A stretch of 64,000 bases of DNA from Chryseobacterium sp. Bi04 (GCF_918698085.1 NZ_CAKKLP010000007.1:161598-225597), one strand, 5' to 3'; counted from the stretch's first letter, positions 46,375 to 56,499 are shown. Numbers and translations are program-made. Notes: a model not told the origin generated them from the sequence alone.

Positions 46375-46529
46375 TATCCAAACTTTAACGATCAAGAATA
46401 AGAATATAGATAAAAGTTATTTATTTGATGATTTTACAAACTATCCACGTAGTATTTAAAAACTTTTTTATATCATCTTTAGAATGGCAATCATAAATTT
46501 TTTGTTAAATTCGTGTAAAATATATTTTG

Positions 46530-47210
46530 ATGAATATTCTTTTATTAGAAGATGATCTTATTCTTTCCGCAGAACTTTGCAGATTTTTAGAATCTAATAA
46601 TTTTAGCTGTGACAAAATCTATGATGGAGAAACTTTTCTTCGTCAGATCAAGAACAATACCTACGATCTGTATCTGCTGGACATTAATGTACCTAAAATA
46701 AATGGATTGGATGTTTGCCAGACCATTCGTTCTTTTGATAAAAATACCCCTATCATTATTATTTCGGCATATGGAGACCTCTCTGATAAGAAGGATGCCT
46801 TTACGAGATTGGCAGATGATTACCTTGTAAAGCCTTTTCAATTTGAAGAACTGCTTTTAAGAATCAACTCTTTGCTTAGAAGGAAAGCTCCATCTGATGC
46901 TTCCGATCAGGATATCATCAGAGTTGATGACCTTATTATCAATAAAACGGAACAGAAGGTATACCGTGGAGGCAATGAGATCACCCTTACTTTAAAAGAG
47001 TTTCAGCTTTTGGTTTATCTTGCCGAAGCGCAGGGAAGAACTGTTTCTAAGCAACAGATCACAGAACATGTTTGGGAGCACAATTTTAATACGAATACCA
47101 ATACCGTAGAGGTTTATATCAATTTTTTAAGAAAAAAAATCGATAAGGATTTTAAAATAAAACTGATCCACACACGTTCGGGGTTTGGATATTACTTAAG
47201 TCCATTATAA
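46530..47210 (+). CDS. OmpR-family response regulator
   Basis: A 226-residue two-component response regulator. The receiver domain has the acidic LEDD cluster near the start, the phospho-acceptor D51 in YLLDINVPKING and the lysine in DDYLVKPF. A winged-helix DNA-binding domain follows, with LTLKEFQLLVYLAE and the RSGFGYYL end. An in-frame TTG one codon earlier (46527) is less likely than this ATG. The sensor-kinase gene starts immediately behind the stop codon. From the position, it most likely controls the metal-efflux genes downstream; this is inference. Confidence 0.93.
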   Translation: MNILLLEDDLILSAELCRFLESNNFSCDKIYDGETFLRQIKNNTYDLYLLDINVPKINGLDVCQTIRSFDKNTPIIIISAYGDLSDKKDAFTRLADDYLVKPFQFEELLLRINSLLRRKAPSDASDQDIIRVDDLIINKTEQKVYRGGNEITLTLKEFQLLVYLAEAQGRTVSKQQITEHVWEHNFNTNTNTVEVYINFLRKKIDKDFKIKLIHTRSGFGYYLSPL

Positions 47211-48575
47211 ATGTCTTTAAAAAGAAAGATTGCTTTAACGATCAGTATTGCCTTTTCACTGCTTTTTGGAATGGTGATGGCTGTGATTTATTTATCTTTC
47301 AATGATTTCAGACGGGATGAGTTTAAGGAAAGGTTCAGGCAGAGACTGGAGTTTACCACCCATTTTATTTCTAGATCTAAAGATTTTGAAGAAGAGGCGC
47401 CTATTTTTTTTAATGAGAATTCAGATAATATTCTTTTAAATGAAAAGATTTTAATTTTCAATGATAAAAAAGAACTGATTTACAGTACGATCAAAGATCA
47501 GAATGTTACATGGGATACCAACATGCTTAAGGAACTGGACAAAAAAAAGATCATCTATACTGAAAAGACCATCCCGGAGATTTATGCAGCCTTGCGAACT
47601 ATTAATGGTGAGAATTATTACATACTTACCAGTGCCTTTGACACCAATGGAAAATCAAAACTGACTTACCTTAAGTATCTTTTGATTTTAGCATATGTGA
47701 TGAGTACCCTTCTGATTGGTTTTTTCAGCTATTACTTCGTGGAAAAATTCCTGCGGCCCCTGGAAGATCTGAATCAGGAAATTTCAGAAGTTACCGCTCA
47801 TCAACTAACAAAACAAATCCCTGTTCAGCAGTCGAATGATGAAGTAAGCGTTCTGGCAAAGTCTTTTAACACGATGATTGTACGGCTGAATGATGTATTT
47901 CAATCCCAGAAAGATTTTACAGCGAGTGCCTCACATGAAATAAGGACTCCGATTACAAGGATGGCTTTCCAGCTTGAAAACCTGATTACATTTGAGAAAC
48001 ACTCTCCTAAAACCCTGTCTGCGCTACAGCAGATTCAAAGAGATGTATATCAGCTGTCAGATCTTACCAATTCATTATTACTTCTCACCAAATTTGATAA
48101 AGAAAATATTCAGAGTATTTATGAGGAGGTAAGAATTGATGAAGTCATATTTGAAGCTTTTGAGGGGGTAGAGAAAAGTTATCCCGATCTTAAGCTTGAT
48201 TTTCTCATTACCGAAGATACTTCTGAAAATGCTCTGCTTACGATAGATGGGATACCGTCTTTGTTAGTTATCGTTTTTATTAATCTGTTTAAAAATGCTG
48301 CAGTATATTCTGATAATACAGAAGTGAAAGTTTTAATAACTGAAACCAACGACCGCCTTTACGTAGAGGTAATCTCTCATGGGGATATTATTCCTGAAGA
48401 AGAGCAATCTAAATTATTTGAAGCCTTTACCAGAGGAAATAATGCTCAGAATATATCCGGATCAGGATTAGGGCTGAGGATTGTTAAACGTATTCTTGAG
48501 TACCATGACTCTGAAATTGTATATTCTTCACCTGAGGAATACCTGAATAAATTCACTGTAATTTTTAAAAAATAA
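47211..48575 (+). CDS. Sensor histidine kinase (HAMP, HisKA, HATPase)
   Basis: A 454-residue membrane sensor kinase. Two transmembrane helices (about 6-28 and 150-173) enclose a periplasmic domain of some 120 residues, the likely signal sensor. A HAMP linker leads to the H-box ASHEIRTPITRM with phospho-acceptor H242, then the ATPase domain with N-box NLFKNAAVYSD and G-box SGSGLGLRIV. It abuts the response regulator with no gap. Layout and neighbours recall CusS/CzcS-type metal sensors, but no metal ligands can be claimed. Confidence 0.92.
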   Translation: MSLKRKIALTISIAFSLLFGMVMAVIYLSFNDFRRDEFKERFRQRLEFTTHFISRSKDFEEEAPIFFNENSDNILLNEKILIFNDKKELIYSTIKDQNVTWDTNMLKELDKKKIIYTEKTIPEIYAALRTINGENYYILTSAFDTNGKSKLTYLKYLLILAYVMSTLLIGFFSYYFVEKFLRPLEDLNQEISEVTAHQLTKQIPVQQSNDEVSVLAKSFNTMIVRLNDVFQSQKDFTASASHEIRTPITRMAFQLENLITFEKHSPKTLSALQQIQRDVYQLSDLTNSLLLLTKFDKENIQSIYEEVRIDEVIFEAFEGVEKSYPDLKLDFLITEDTSENALLTIDGIPSLLVIVFINLFKNAAVYSDNTEVKVLITETNDRLYVEVISHGDIIPEEEQSKLFEAFTRGNNAQNISGSGLGLRIVKRILEYHDSEIVYSSPEEYLNKFTVIFKK

Positions 48576-48790
48576 TTCCCGTACCATTTCTTTATTTTTA
48601 AAATATCTATTTTAATTAACAGGAATTGGTTTTCATATAAAAATTCAACATATAGAGAAAAAAATAAATTTTCTTCTGTTTAAATACTTTGTGAAATAGC
48701 CTGTTTACAAAGATTTTAATTTTATTTTAAGCCTCATTTAAGTTTCTTTTAATCATATGAAAGCAATTTTGTAGTTTAAAAAGAATAATA

Positions 48791-50032
48791 ATGAACAGAA
48801 TAGCAATGCTGTTTCTAGCCATTTCCTCATTCATGGCAGGACAGCAGCAAATGTCTCTTTTGGATTGTGAAGAAGCTTTCCAAAAGAACAACCTCCAGCT
48901 GCTTGCCGAACAGTACAATATTAACATGGCAGATGCTGATATTCTACAGGCTAAAATCTTGGAGCTGCCACAGCTCAGCGGACAGTTCAATGCTTATAAC
49001 CCCGGGGATAAAAAGCTCTTTGATGCTGGCCATTCAAAAGGAGGAAGCATTACACAGCTCATTTATATGGGAGGAAAAAAGAAAAATGAAATAGCCTTTG
49101 CAAAATCCAATAAAGAACTGGCTCAGCTCCAGTTTTCCCAATTACTGGTAGATCTGAGAGCGCAACTTCGTACTGCTTATTTCAACCTCTATTATGAAAA
49201 ATTAAAACTGGAGAATACCGATAAGCAATTAGGATATATGAATGATCTTCTAAGCGCTTACCGTGTACAGTCAGAGAAAGGAAACGTATCTCTTAAAGAT
49301 GCTGTAAGATTACAGAGCCTTGTTATTCAGCTGAATCACGATAAACTTGAAATCAATAAGAATATTCTTGATTTTGAACAGAATCTAAAAATTTTAACGG
49401 GAATTCCGGAAGATATAGAGCCACAAATGTCAGAACCGGAAGCTAAGGAGGCTCTGGCTGCCCAGCCTTTTGGTGATGCCGAAGAACTGAGAAAAAAGGC
49501 CCTTAAAAATAATGCGGATTATCGGTATCATTTAAAATTAATTGATAATAGCAAATTATACGCTCAATGGCAAAAATCCTTGAATATTCCGGACCTGAAT
49601 GTTGGAGCTGCATGGGATCAGGCAGGAGGCACTTTTAATAATGAAGTGAATCTTACCCTGGGAATTCCCCTGCCACTATGGAAGGCCAATCAGGGAAATG
49701 TTGAAAAAGCCAATTATGCCATTCAGCAAAACCAGAAAAATGCAGACTTTCAAAAATTAACGCTTGAGACTAAAATACAGTCTGCTTACAAAACATGGAA
49801 AGCACAGTATGATCAGCTGCAGGATATCAAAACAACAGATCTGAAAAATATGGATGTGGTCTATAACGGAATGGTCACCAATTTTAGAAAGGGAAATGTA
49901 AATCTTATCGAATTTACAGATTTTATGGACAGCTATAGAGAAGCAGCGCTCCAAATCTATGATATGAAGAATGAAATCATGCAGTCGGCGGAACAACTTA
50001 ATCAATTAATACAAACGAAAATCTTCTATTAA
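48791..50032 (+). CDS. TolC-family outer-membrane channel (CzcC/CusC-like)
   Basis: A 413-residue outer-membrane efflux protein. A signal peptide of about 16-18 residues ends near FMAGQQQ, followed by the two-fold repeated coiled-coil architecture of the family; regions such as LRAQLRTAYFNLYYEKLKLE and TLETKIQSAYKTWKAQYDQL mark the two halves. It is the first of three efflux genes and ends 2 bases before the adaptor gene. The 215-base gap behind the kinase probably holds its promoter, though I find no convincing TAnnTTTG. Confidence 0.88.
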   Translation: MNRIAMLFLAISSFMAGQQQMSLLDCEEAFQKNNLQLLAEQYNINMADADILQAKILELPQLSGQFNAYNPGDKKLFDAGHSKGGSITQLIYMGGKKKNEIAFAKSNKELAQLQFSQLLVDLRAQLRTAYFNLYYEKLKLENTDKQLGYMNDLLSAYRVQSEKGNVSLKDAVRLQSLVIQLNHDKLEINKNILDFEQNLKILTGIPEDIEPQMSEPEAKEALAAQPFGDAEELRKKALKNNADYRYHLKLIDNSKLYAQWQKSLNIPDLNVGAAWDQAGGTFNNEVNLTLGIPLPLWKANQGNVEKANYAIQQNQKNADFQKLTLETKIQSAYKTWKAQYDQLQDIKTTDLKNMDVVYNGMVTNFRKGNVNLIEFTDFMDSYREAALQIYDMKNEIMQSAEQLNQLIQTKIFY

Positions 50033-50034
50033 CT

Positions 50035-51120
50035 ATGAAAACATATATTATCCCTGTATTGATGGTCTTATCATTACTGGCCTGTTCAAAAAAAGAGGAA
50101 GAAAAAACAAATCAGCCTAAGAAAGGCTTCGAGCTTAGCAATACGATGCTGGGTTCTATTTCTTTAGCTAAAGCGGAGAAAAAGAATATAGAAGATGTGT
50201 ATAGCTTTTACGGAAAGATTTCTGCAGATAAAAACAGTTATATAGATGTATATCCGCTTGTAGGCGGAAATGTAATGAGTGTAAATGTAGAGTTGGGGGA
50301 TTACGTTAAAAAAGGACAGGTGCTGGCCACCATCAGGAGTACGGAACTCGCGGAAGTTCAAAAAGATGTAAGCGATTCAAAAACTGATTTGGTAGTGGCT
50401 ACGAATAATCTTCGGGTTGCTAAGGAGCTGTACGAAGGAAAACTTAATACAGAAAGAGATGTACTGGAAGCTAAAAGCCAGTTGCAGAAAGCTCAGGATC
50501 AATTACAGAGAGCCTCTGCTATAAGTACGGTATATAATGTAAAGTCGGGTAATATTTACAGTGTGGTAGCTCCAATCAGCGGATATATCGTTCAGAAAAG
50601 TATCAATAAGGATATGCAGCTGAGAAGCGATAGAAGTGAAAATATTTTTGATGTAGCCAACACCACGAATGTATGGGCTATCATGAACGTTAATGAATCA
50701 GATATTGATAAAATAAACCTGGGAATGAAAGCGCAGGTTTCTACACTTTCTTACCCGGATAAAGTTTTTGATGGTAAAATTGATAAAATATTCAAAATTA
50801 TTGATCCGCAAACCAATGCAATGCAGGCCAGAGTTGTTCTGGATAATGCTAACGGGTTGCTGATTCCGGATAGTAAGGCTACGATAAAAGTATCCAGTTT
50901 GGAAAATAATACGATGCTGACGGTTCCTTCCAAGGCCGTGATCTTTGATGATAACAAAAGTTTTGTGGTGGTTTTTAAATCCAGGACAGATGTGAAGGTG
51001 AAAGAAGTTAAGGTTCAGAAACAGGTAGGTGATGTCACTTATATTGCAGATGGGCTGACCGAAGGAGAGGAGGTGATTACCAACAATCAGCTGTTGATTT
51101 ACCGCTCTTTGAATAATTAA
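50035..51120 (+). CDS. Periplasmic adaptor (membrane fusion) lipoprotein, CzcB/CusB-like
   Basis: A 361-residue adaptor joining the inner-membrane pump to the TolC-type channel. The lipobox LLAC places the lipid anchor at C17. A lipoyl-type half motif around YVKKGQVLATIRS, a coiled-coil hairpin (about 105-160), the second half motif VVAPISGYIVQKS and the C-terminal beta domains are in the usual order. There are no histidine-rich metal-binding extensions. It is translationally close to the channel gene and separated from the pump gene by 237 bases. Confidence 0.9.
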   Translation: MKTYIIPVLMVLSLLACSKKEEEKTNQPKKGFELSNTMLGSISLAKAEKKNIEDVYSFYGKISADKNSYIDVYPLVGGNVMSVNVELGDYVKKGQVLATIRSTELAEVQKDVSDSKTDLVVATNNLRVAKELYEGKLNTERDVLEAKSQLQKAQDQLQRASAISTVYNVKSGNIYSVVAPISGYIVQKSINKDMQLRSDRSENIFDVANTTNVWAIMNVNESDIDKINLGMKAQVSTLSYPDKVFDGKIDKIFKIIDPQTNAMQARVVLDNANGLLIPDSKATIKVSSLENNTMLTVPSKAVIFDDNKSFVVVFKSRTDVKVKEVKVQKQVGDVTYIADGLTEGEEVITNNQLLIYRSLNN

Positions 51121-51191
51121 ATTTTGTTTGAGTTTTAATTTGAAACATTAAGAATATTATTATGCAGAATTAAGAAGGTAAGTTTAATTAG

Positions 51192-51213
51192 AAAAACATC
51201 CAAGATGTTTTTT
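51192..51213 (+). terminator. Terminator-like hairpin inside the efflux operon
   Basis: AAAAACATC and GATGTTTTT form a 9-bp stem with a three-base loop, followed by T. It lies between adaptor and pump genes and could reduce read-through into the pump. The rest of the gap is A/T rich without a gene. Confidence 0.5.
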
Positions 51214-51357
51214 AAGCATCGCAACTTAGTCAATTCGCCTGCGGGTTACTTAACAATCTCAACTCCTTAAATAAAAAACTTAATGGTTCAAGAACCTTCA
51301 GCAATTCAACATTTAGTTATTAGTCTAATATCTAAAGTCTAACATCTAATTTCTACT

Positions 51358-54300
51358 ATGAATAAATTCATTAAAAATATAATCGCTTTTTCATTAAAAA
51401 ATAAAGCATTTACCTTTATCTGGGTAGCTATTTTAGCGATTGCCGGCTTTATAAGTTTCAAGAACATGCCGATTGAAGCTTTTCCCGATGTTACCAATAC
51501 CCAGATTGTAATCATTACCCAGTGGAATGGGCGTAGTGCAGAAGAAGTGGAACGTTTTGTTACTACCCCTATCGAATTAGCTATGAGCCCGGTTCAGAAG
51601 AAAACCAGCGTGAGAAGTACCACTATGTTTGGACTTTCCATTGTTAAAATTCTGTTTGACGATGGGGTGGACGATACTTTTGCCAGAAATCAGGTCAATA
51701 ACCAATTAAGAACCATTAGCCTTCCTGATGAGGTAGATCCTGAAGTACAGCCACCCTACGGGCCCACCGGCGAGATTTTCAGATATACGCTGGAAAGTAA
51801 AACAAAAGATTCCCGTAAACTGCTTACCCTTCAGAATTGGGTTATTGACCGTGCTTTGAGAGGAGTGCCGGGAGTGGCGGATATTAATGTTTTCGGGGGC
51901 CAGGATAAAGTTTTTGAACTGAGTATTGATCCCAGGGCTTTGGATAAATACAATTTAACTCCGCTGCAGGTATACGATGCTGTGACTAAAAGTAACCTGA
52001 ATGTTGGGGGAGATGTCATTGAAAAAAATGGACAGGCCTATGTCGTAAGAGGAATAGGTTTGGTGAAATCGGTAGCTGATATAGGAAATATCACCATTCA
52101 GAATGACAGTGGGAACCCTGTTTTGGTGAAAAATGTAGCCGAAGTACATGAAAGTTCTATGCCCAGGGTAGGGCAGGCGGGTTTGAATACCCATGAAGAT
52201 ACTGTAGAAGGGATTGTGGTGATGAGAAAAGGAGAGAATCCGAGAGAGGTTTTAATAGGTGTAAAAGCCAAGATTAAAGAACTCAACGAAAAGATTCTTC
52301 CTAAAGATGTAAAAATGGTAACCTTTTATGACAGGGACAATCTGATGGATTTTACGACACGTACCGTGATGCACAACCTTATTGAAGGAATTATTCTGGT
52401 AACAGTAATCGTTCTTATCTTTATGGCAGACTGGAGAACTACACTGATTGTTTCCATTATTATTCCCTTATCTCTGCTGTTTGCATTTTTATGCTTAAAA
52501 TTGGCAGGAATGAGCGCCAACCTACTTTCATTGGGAGCTGTTGACTTTGGAATTATCATTGACGGTGCCGTCGTCATGGTGGAAGGACTCTTTGTAATGC
52601 TCGATCGTAAAGCCCATAAATATGGAACAGAAAAATTTAATAAACTGGCAAAAGGTGGCTGGATCAAACAAACCGGTACCGGGTTGGGAAAAGCCATTTT
52701 TTTCTCAAAGCTGATTATCATCACTTCCCTGATTCCTATTTTCTCATTCCAGAAAGTAGAAGGGAAAATGTTTTCGCCTCTGGCCTTTACTTTAGGATTT
52801 GCATTGATAGGAGCATTGATATTTACATTAACCCTTGTTCCTGTTCTTTCTCATATCCTTTTAAATAAAAATGTAAAAGAAAAGAACAATCCTTTTGTCA
52901 ATTTTTGGGACAGAATTGTTTTAAAAGGCTTTAATATGACCTTCAGGCATAAAAAGACCAGCATGATCGTTGCCATCTCATTCCTCGCATTAACGTTATT
53001 CTCAGGTAGGTTTCTCGGAACAGAATTCTTACCCCAGTTGAATGAAGGTTCTTTGTGGATTACCGCGGAAATGCCAATGAGCTCATCATTAAAAGAGTCC
53101 CTTAAAACAGCAGACCTTTTAAAGAAAGATATTATGAGCTTTTCTGAAGTAACGGATGTTCTGGCCCAGACGGGTAGAAGCAATGACGGTACAGATCCCA
53201 ATGGATTTGGATTTGTACAGTTTGCCGTAAATCTTAAACCAAGGGAAGAATGGAAACGTAAGATCACTTATGAAGAACTAATTAATGAAATTGATAAAAA
53301 ACTTCGGAGCTATCAGGGCATTACGTTCAACTACTCTCAGCCGATTTCAGATAACGTGGCCGAAGCAGTAGCAGGTTTTAAAGCCGAAAACGGGATTAAA
53401 ATCTATGGAGATAACTTAGAAACTCTGGATAAGCTGGCAGAAGAAATCTTAGTAAAAATTAAAGATGTAAAAGGGGTAAAAGATCCGGGAATCATTAAAA
53501 ATATCGGTCAGCCGGAAGTAAGTGTTGTTTTAGACCGGGATAAAATGGCAGCATACGGTGTAATGCCCGCAGATGCACAGGCAGTGCTGGAAATGGCCTT
53601 TGGTGGCAAAACAGCTTCCGAAATGTTTGACGGCGAAAGGAAATTTCCTATTCGTCTCCGTTATTCCCAGGAATACAGAAAAGATGAAAATGATATTGCC
53701 TCTTTGATGGTACCTACCCAGGACGGAGCAAAAATCCCGTTGAAGGAAATAAGTACTATTGTAAAAGACAACGGAGCTGCATTTATTTACAGAGATAATA
53801 TTAAAAGATATATTGGGGTCAAGTTTTCAATCAGAGACAGGGATCTGGGGAGTACGATTGCCGATGCTCAGAAAAAAGTGGAAAAAATTGAGCTTCCTGA
53901 TGGATATTCTATAGGATGGACAGGCCAGTTTGAAAACCAGCAGCGGGCTTCACACAGATTGGCTCAGGTGGTGCCCGTAAGTATTTTGATGATCTTCTTT
54001 TTGTTATTTATCCTGTTTGGAAATATTAAAGATTCACTTCTTGTATTGGCCAATGTACCTTTTGCTCTGATAGGAGGAATTATTGCCCTGCATGTGACCG
54101 GAATAAACTTTGGTATTTCTGCAGGAGTAGGGATGATAGCCCTTTTGGGAATCTGTATCCAGAATGGGGTAATCCTTATTACAGAGTTTCATCAGAATGT
54201 AAAAGAAGGAATGGATATAGATACAGCCATATTAAGTGGTGTTAAATCCAGAACCAGACCGGTGATTATGACGGCACTTATGGCATCTATCGGATTAATG

Positions 54301-54456
54301 CCGGCTGCTTTATCTACAGGAATTGGATCAGAATCTCAAAAACCCCTGGCAATTGTCATCATTGGAGGCCTTATTACAGCAACCGTCCTTACCTTACTTA
54401 TTTTCCCGATAATTTTCTGGATTTTCAACAGAACCCAAAAATTACGGCCCATTTAA
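51358..54456 (+). CDS. CzcA-type heavy-metal efflux RND pump
   Basis: A 1032-residue inner-membrane proton-driven pump of the heavy-metal RND (HME) group, with 12 membrane helices and two large periplasmic loops. In helix 4 it has D396-FGIII-D402-GAVVMV-E409, the spacing of the proton-relay D, D and E of CzcA. This DFG..DGA form marks transporters of divalent cations (Zn, Co, Cd, Ni) rather than the Cu/Ag-type CusA. It works with the adaptor and channel encoded upstream. The exact metal cannot be read from sequence. Confidence 0.93.
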   Translation: MNKFIKNIIAFSLKNKAFTFIWVAILAIAGFISFKNMPIEAFPDVTNTQIVIITQWNGRSAEEVERFVTTPIELAMSPVQKKTSVRSTTMFGLSIVKILFDDGVDDTFARNQVNNQLRTISLPDEVDPEVQPPYGPTGEIFRYTLESKTKDSRKLLTLQNWVIDRALRGVPGVADINVFGGQDKVFELSIDPRALDKYNLTPLQVYDAVTKSNLNVGGDVIEKNGQAYVVRGIGLVKSVADIGNITIQNDSGNPVLVKNVAEVHESSMPRVGQAGLNTHEDTVEGIVVMRKGENPREVLIGVKAKIKELNEKILPKDVKMVTFYDRDNLMDFTTRTVMHNLIEGIILVTVIVLIFMADWRTTLIVSIIIPLSLLFAFLCLKLAGMSANLLSLGAVDFGIIIDGAVVMVEGLFVMLDRKAHKYGTEKFNKLAKGGWIKQTGTGLGKAIFFSKLIIITSLIPIFSFQKVEGKMFSPLAFTLGFALIGALIFTLTLVPVLSHILLNKNVKEKNNPFVNFWDRIVLKGFNMTFRHKKTSMIVAISFLALTLFSGRFLGTEFLPQLNEGSLWITAEMPMSSSLKESLKTADLLKKDIMSFSEVTDVLAQTGRSNDGTDPNGFGFVQFAVNLKPREEWKRKITYEELINEIDKKLRSYQGITFNYSQPISDNVAEAVAGFKAENGIKIYGDNLETLDKLAEEILVKIKDVKGVKDPGIIKNIGQPEVSVVLDRDKMAAYGVMPADAQAVLEMAFGGKTASEMFDGERKFPIRLRYSQEYRKDENDIASLMVPTQDGAKIPLKEISTIVKDNGAAFIYRDNIKRYIGVKFSIRDRDLGSTIADAQKKVEKIELPDGYSIGWTGQFENQQRASHRLAQVVPVSILMIFFLLFILFGNIKDSLLVLANVPFALIGGIIALHVTGINFGISAGVGMIALLGICIQNGVILITEFHQNVKEGMDIDTAILSGVKSRTRPVIMTALMASIGLMPAALSTGIGSESQKPLAIVIIGGLITATVLTLLIFPIIFWIFNRTQKLRPI

Positions 54457-54475
54457 TCTTGTTTTTATATAACTT

Positions 54476-54508
54476 CTTCGCCCCGGTCTTTTCGGGGCGA
54501 AGTCTTTT
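54476..54508 (+). terminator. Strong intrinsic terminator after the efflux pump gene
   Basis: A 10-bp GC-rich stem, CTTCGCCCCG / CGGGGCGAAG, followed by TCTTTTTT. Confidence 0.92.
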
Positions 54509-54696
54509 TTAGCTTTCTCTTGTATGATTTCAAATAAAATAATTAAATTGGCGAATTAATTATAAACAAATGATAACCACAAAAACAATGAGCTCCCAAC
54601 CTTTACGACATTTGTAGAAAGTTCCTCCTTATTTTCAAACACAGGCTTACAATAGCTCTTATAATATGTCTTACTTTGCAAATGTTAAAACACAAT

Positions 54697-55257
54697 ATGA
54701 AACACTACAAGAAATCGGTTCTCTTCCTATTTGGATTTTTAATCATCCTGCTCCCACTGCAGCTGATTTTTAAGATGAATATTGAAGAAACCTACCCATC
54801 CTTTAATTTTCCTGGATTTTCCTCATATCCTATAAAAGACGGAAAGTATATTAAATTTACAAAAACAACTTCCCATGTCTTTTTTAAAGATGGAGCGGAC
54901 AGTATTTTAGTCAATAATGATTATCTGGGAGATAAAATACCCAGAACGATACAGATCACCCTAATCCAAAATTTACTTTTTCCTAAGGAATATCCGGTTT
55001 TAGACAGCCGGATAAACAGTCTGCCTCTCTATAAAAAGGAACTTTATCTTTTAAAAAAGTCTATCCTTAACCGGAATATTAAAAAAGTTGACCTAAACGA
55101 AAGCAAAAAATTCATTGTAGAAAAATTGAGAGAAAGATTTCCGGACAAAGAAGTAACAGGCATGGAGGTGATCAATGAAACTAAAGATTTCGATATCACC
55201 ACAAGAAAAATGAATGATACAGCCGTCCGGGATACTGTATTGAGTTTCCGATTTTAA
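54697..55257 (+). CDS. Uncharacterised membrane-anchored protein
   Basis: A protein of about 186 residues with a single N-terminal hydrophobic helix (SVLFLFGFLIILLPLQLIF) and an exported, charged C-terminal domain. I choose the ATG at 54697, which puts basic residues just before the helix; ATG 54682 and TTG 54676 are in frame alternatives. It lies 7 bases before the multi-helix membrane gene and is probably co-transcribed with it. I do not recognise the family; a partner role for the following protein is inference. Confidence 0.65.
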   Translation: MKHYKKSVLFLFGFLIILLPLQLIFKMNIEETYPSFNFPGFSSYPIKDGKYIKFTKTTSHVFFKDGADSILVNNDYLGDKIPRTIQITLIQNLLFPKEYPVLDSRINSLPLYKKELYLLKKSILNRNIKKVDLNESKKFIVEKLRERFPDKEVTGMEVINETKDFDITTRKMNDTAVRDTVLSFRF

Positions 55258-55264
55258 ATTAACA

Positions 55265-56359
55265 ATGATGAATAAACTAAAAGAACTTCCTTTCACCAGT
55301 TACCGTCCAAGCTATGAGTTTCTGGCTTTTTACCGGATATTTTTCTCTCTGTTCCTATTATGGATGGGAGTGTCAGATAACAGCTGGATTCATTCTATTC
55401 CTAACAGTGCCATGCATCCGCCTATCAGTGTACTGTCTTTTATAGATTTCATTCCCTCAGAAATTTTCTTTGTGCTATGCAGATACATAATGTACCTTGG
55501 GTTGCTGTTGATTCTGATAGGCTATAAACCAAGGATATTTGCAATACTTTATATGGCCGTGTATGTACTGACCAGTAATTATGCCTATTCTTTTGGAAAA
55601 GTGAACCATGATTTTGTTTATACTCTGCCGATCTTAATAATGGCATTTTCACCATGGAACAGAACCTACAGTTTCTTTCCGGAGCCCGAAAAAGAAACGG
55701 ATGGTCCAGCGAAGTCGTGGCCTCTGTTCATGATAAGCCTGATCTTCAGTTTCGGAATGTTTACCGCCGGACTTTCTAAAATTCTAGGAGGATGGCTAAG
55801 TATGGATACCCAGTATACACAGATCTTTTTTAGTCAGTACAGGTATATTATAGGATGGAATGACTTTCTTTCGGATTTTTATGACGGAATACATTCTAAA
55901 GTGTTCTGGGAGTTTCTGGATTATATGACTGTCTTTTTTGAAACCATTTTTATAGTAGCTTTTCTTTATCCGAAGTTTTTCAGGTTGATGCTTCTGCTAA
56001 CCGTTTTTTTTCATCTTAATGTACTTCTGATGCTGAATATCTCATTTATGTATTCAATAGGGCTCTATAGTCTGTTTATTCCTGCTTATTTGCTTCCTGC
56101 AAGTTTCAGAAATAAAGTAAAAAAAATACTTGCCCGTTTATTTAATCCAAATTATAGAGGAATTGCATTCATACTGATCGTTCTGTATTTGTTAATTCTT
56201 GGCTTCTTTAATATCAATACCATTGGCTTTATTTGCAATGAATTTTTCTCTTTTGTTGCCTTTGGCCAGAATTCTACATCGCTGATCATGATAGGGGGAG
56301 CCTTCTTTTTGGCTTTGTACTTATTTATAAGGTCATTCAGAATGCCAACGGATAAATAA
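55265..56359 (+). CDS. Multi-helix membrane protein, HTTM-like
   Basis: A 364-residue inner-membrane protein with about eight to ten hydrophobic helices. The N-terminal YEFLAFYRIFFSLFLLWMG helix and the central FTAGLSKILGGW segment recall the HTTM family related to vitamin K-dependent gamma-carboxylase and also DoxX-like proteins. A soluble gamma-carboxylase domain is not seen. It follows the single-helix gene by 7 bases. No terminator is visible behind it before tuf. Family assignment is tentative. Confidence 0.6.
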   Translation: MMNKLKELPFTSYRPSYEFLAFYRIFFSLFLLWMGVSDNSWIHSIPNSAMHPPISVLSFIDFIPSEIFFVLCRYIMYLGLLLILIGYKPRIFAILYMAVYVLTSNYAYSFGKVNHDFVYTLPILIMAFSPWNRTYSFFPEPEKETDGPAKSWPLFMISLIFSFGMFTAGLSKILGGWLSMDTQYTQIFFSQYRYIIGWNDFLSDFYDGIHSKVFWEFLDYMTVFFETIFIVAFLYPKFFRLMLLLTVFFHLNVLLMLNISFMYSIGLYSLFIPAYLLPASFRNKVKKILARLFNPNYRGIAFILIVLYLLILGFFNINTIGFICNEFFSFVAFGQNSTSLIMIGGAFFLALYLFIRSFRMPTDK

Positions 56360-56491
56360 AAAAGATGAAATGAGGATTACAGAGCAATACTAAAGTAAAG
56401 ATGAAATAACAAATTTTATTCTTTTATATATTGGGTTTCAGGGTTTTTCGGAAAAGGTTTCTTAAAGTTTTTTTCAATTCAGAAAATTGTG

Positions 56492-56499
56492 TAAATTTG
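56492..56499 (+). promoter_or_regulatory. Candidate upstream -7 element for tuf
   Basis: TAAATTTG followed by GCA fits the consensus, 147 bases before tuf. A TATTGAAA / TTTCAATA inverted repeat lies between it and the second promoter (about 56548-56567). Confidence 0.4.
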
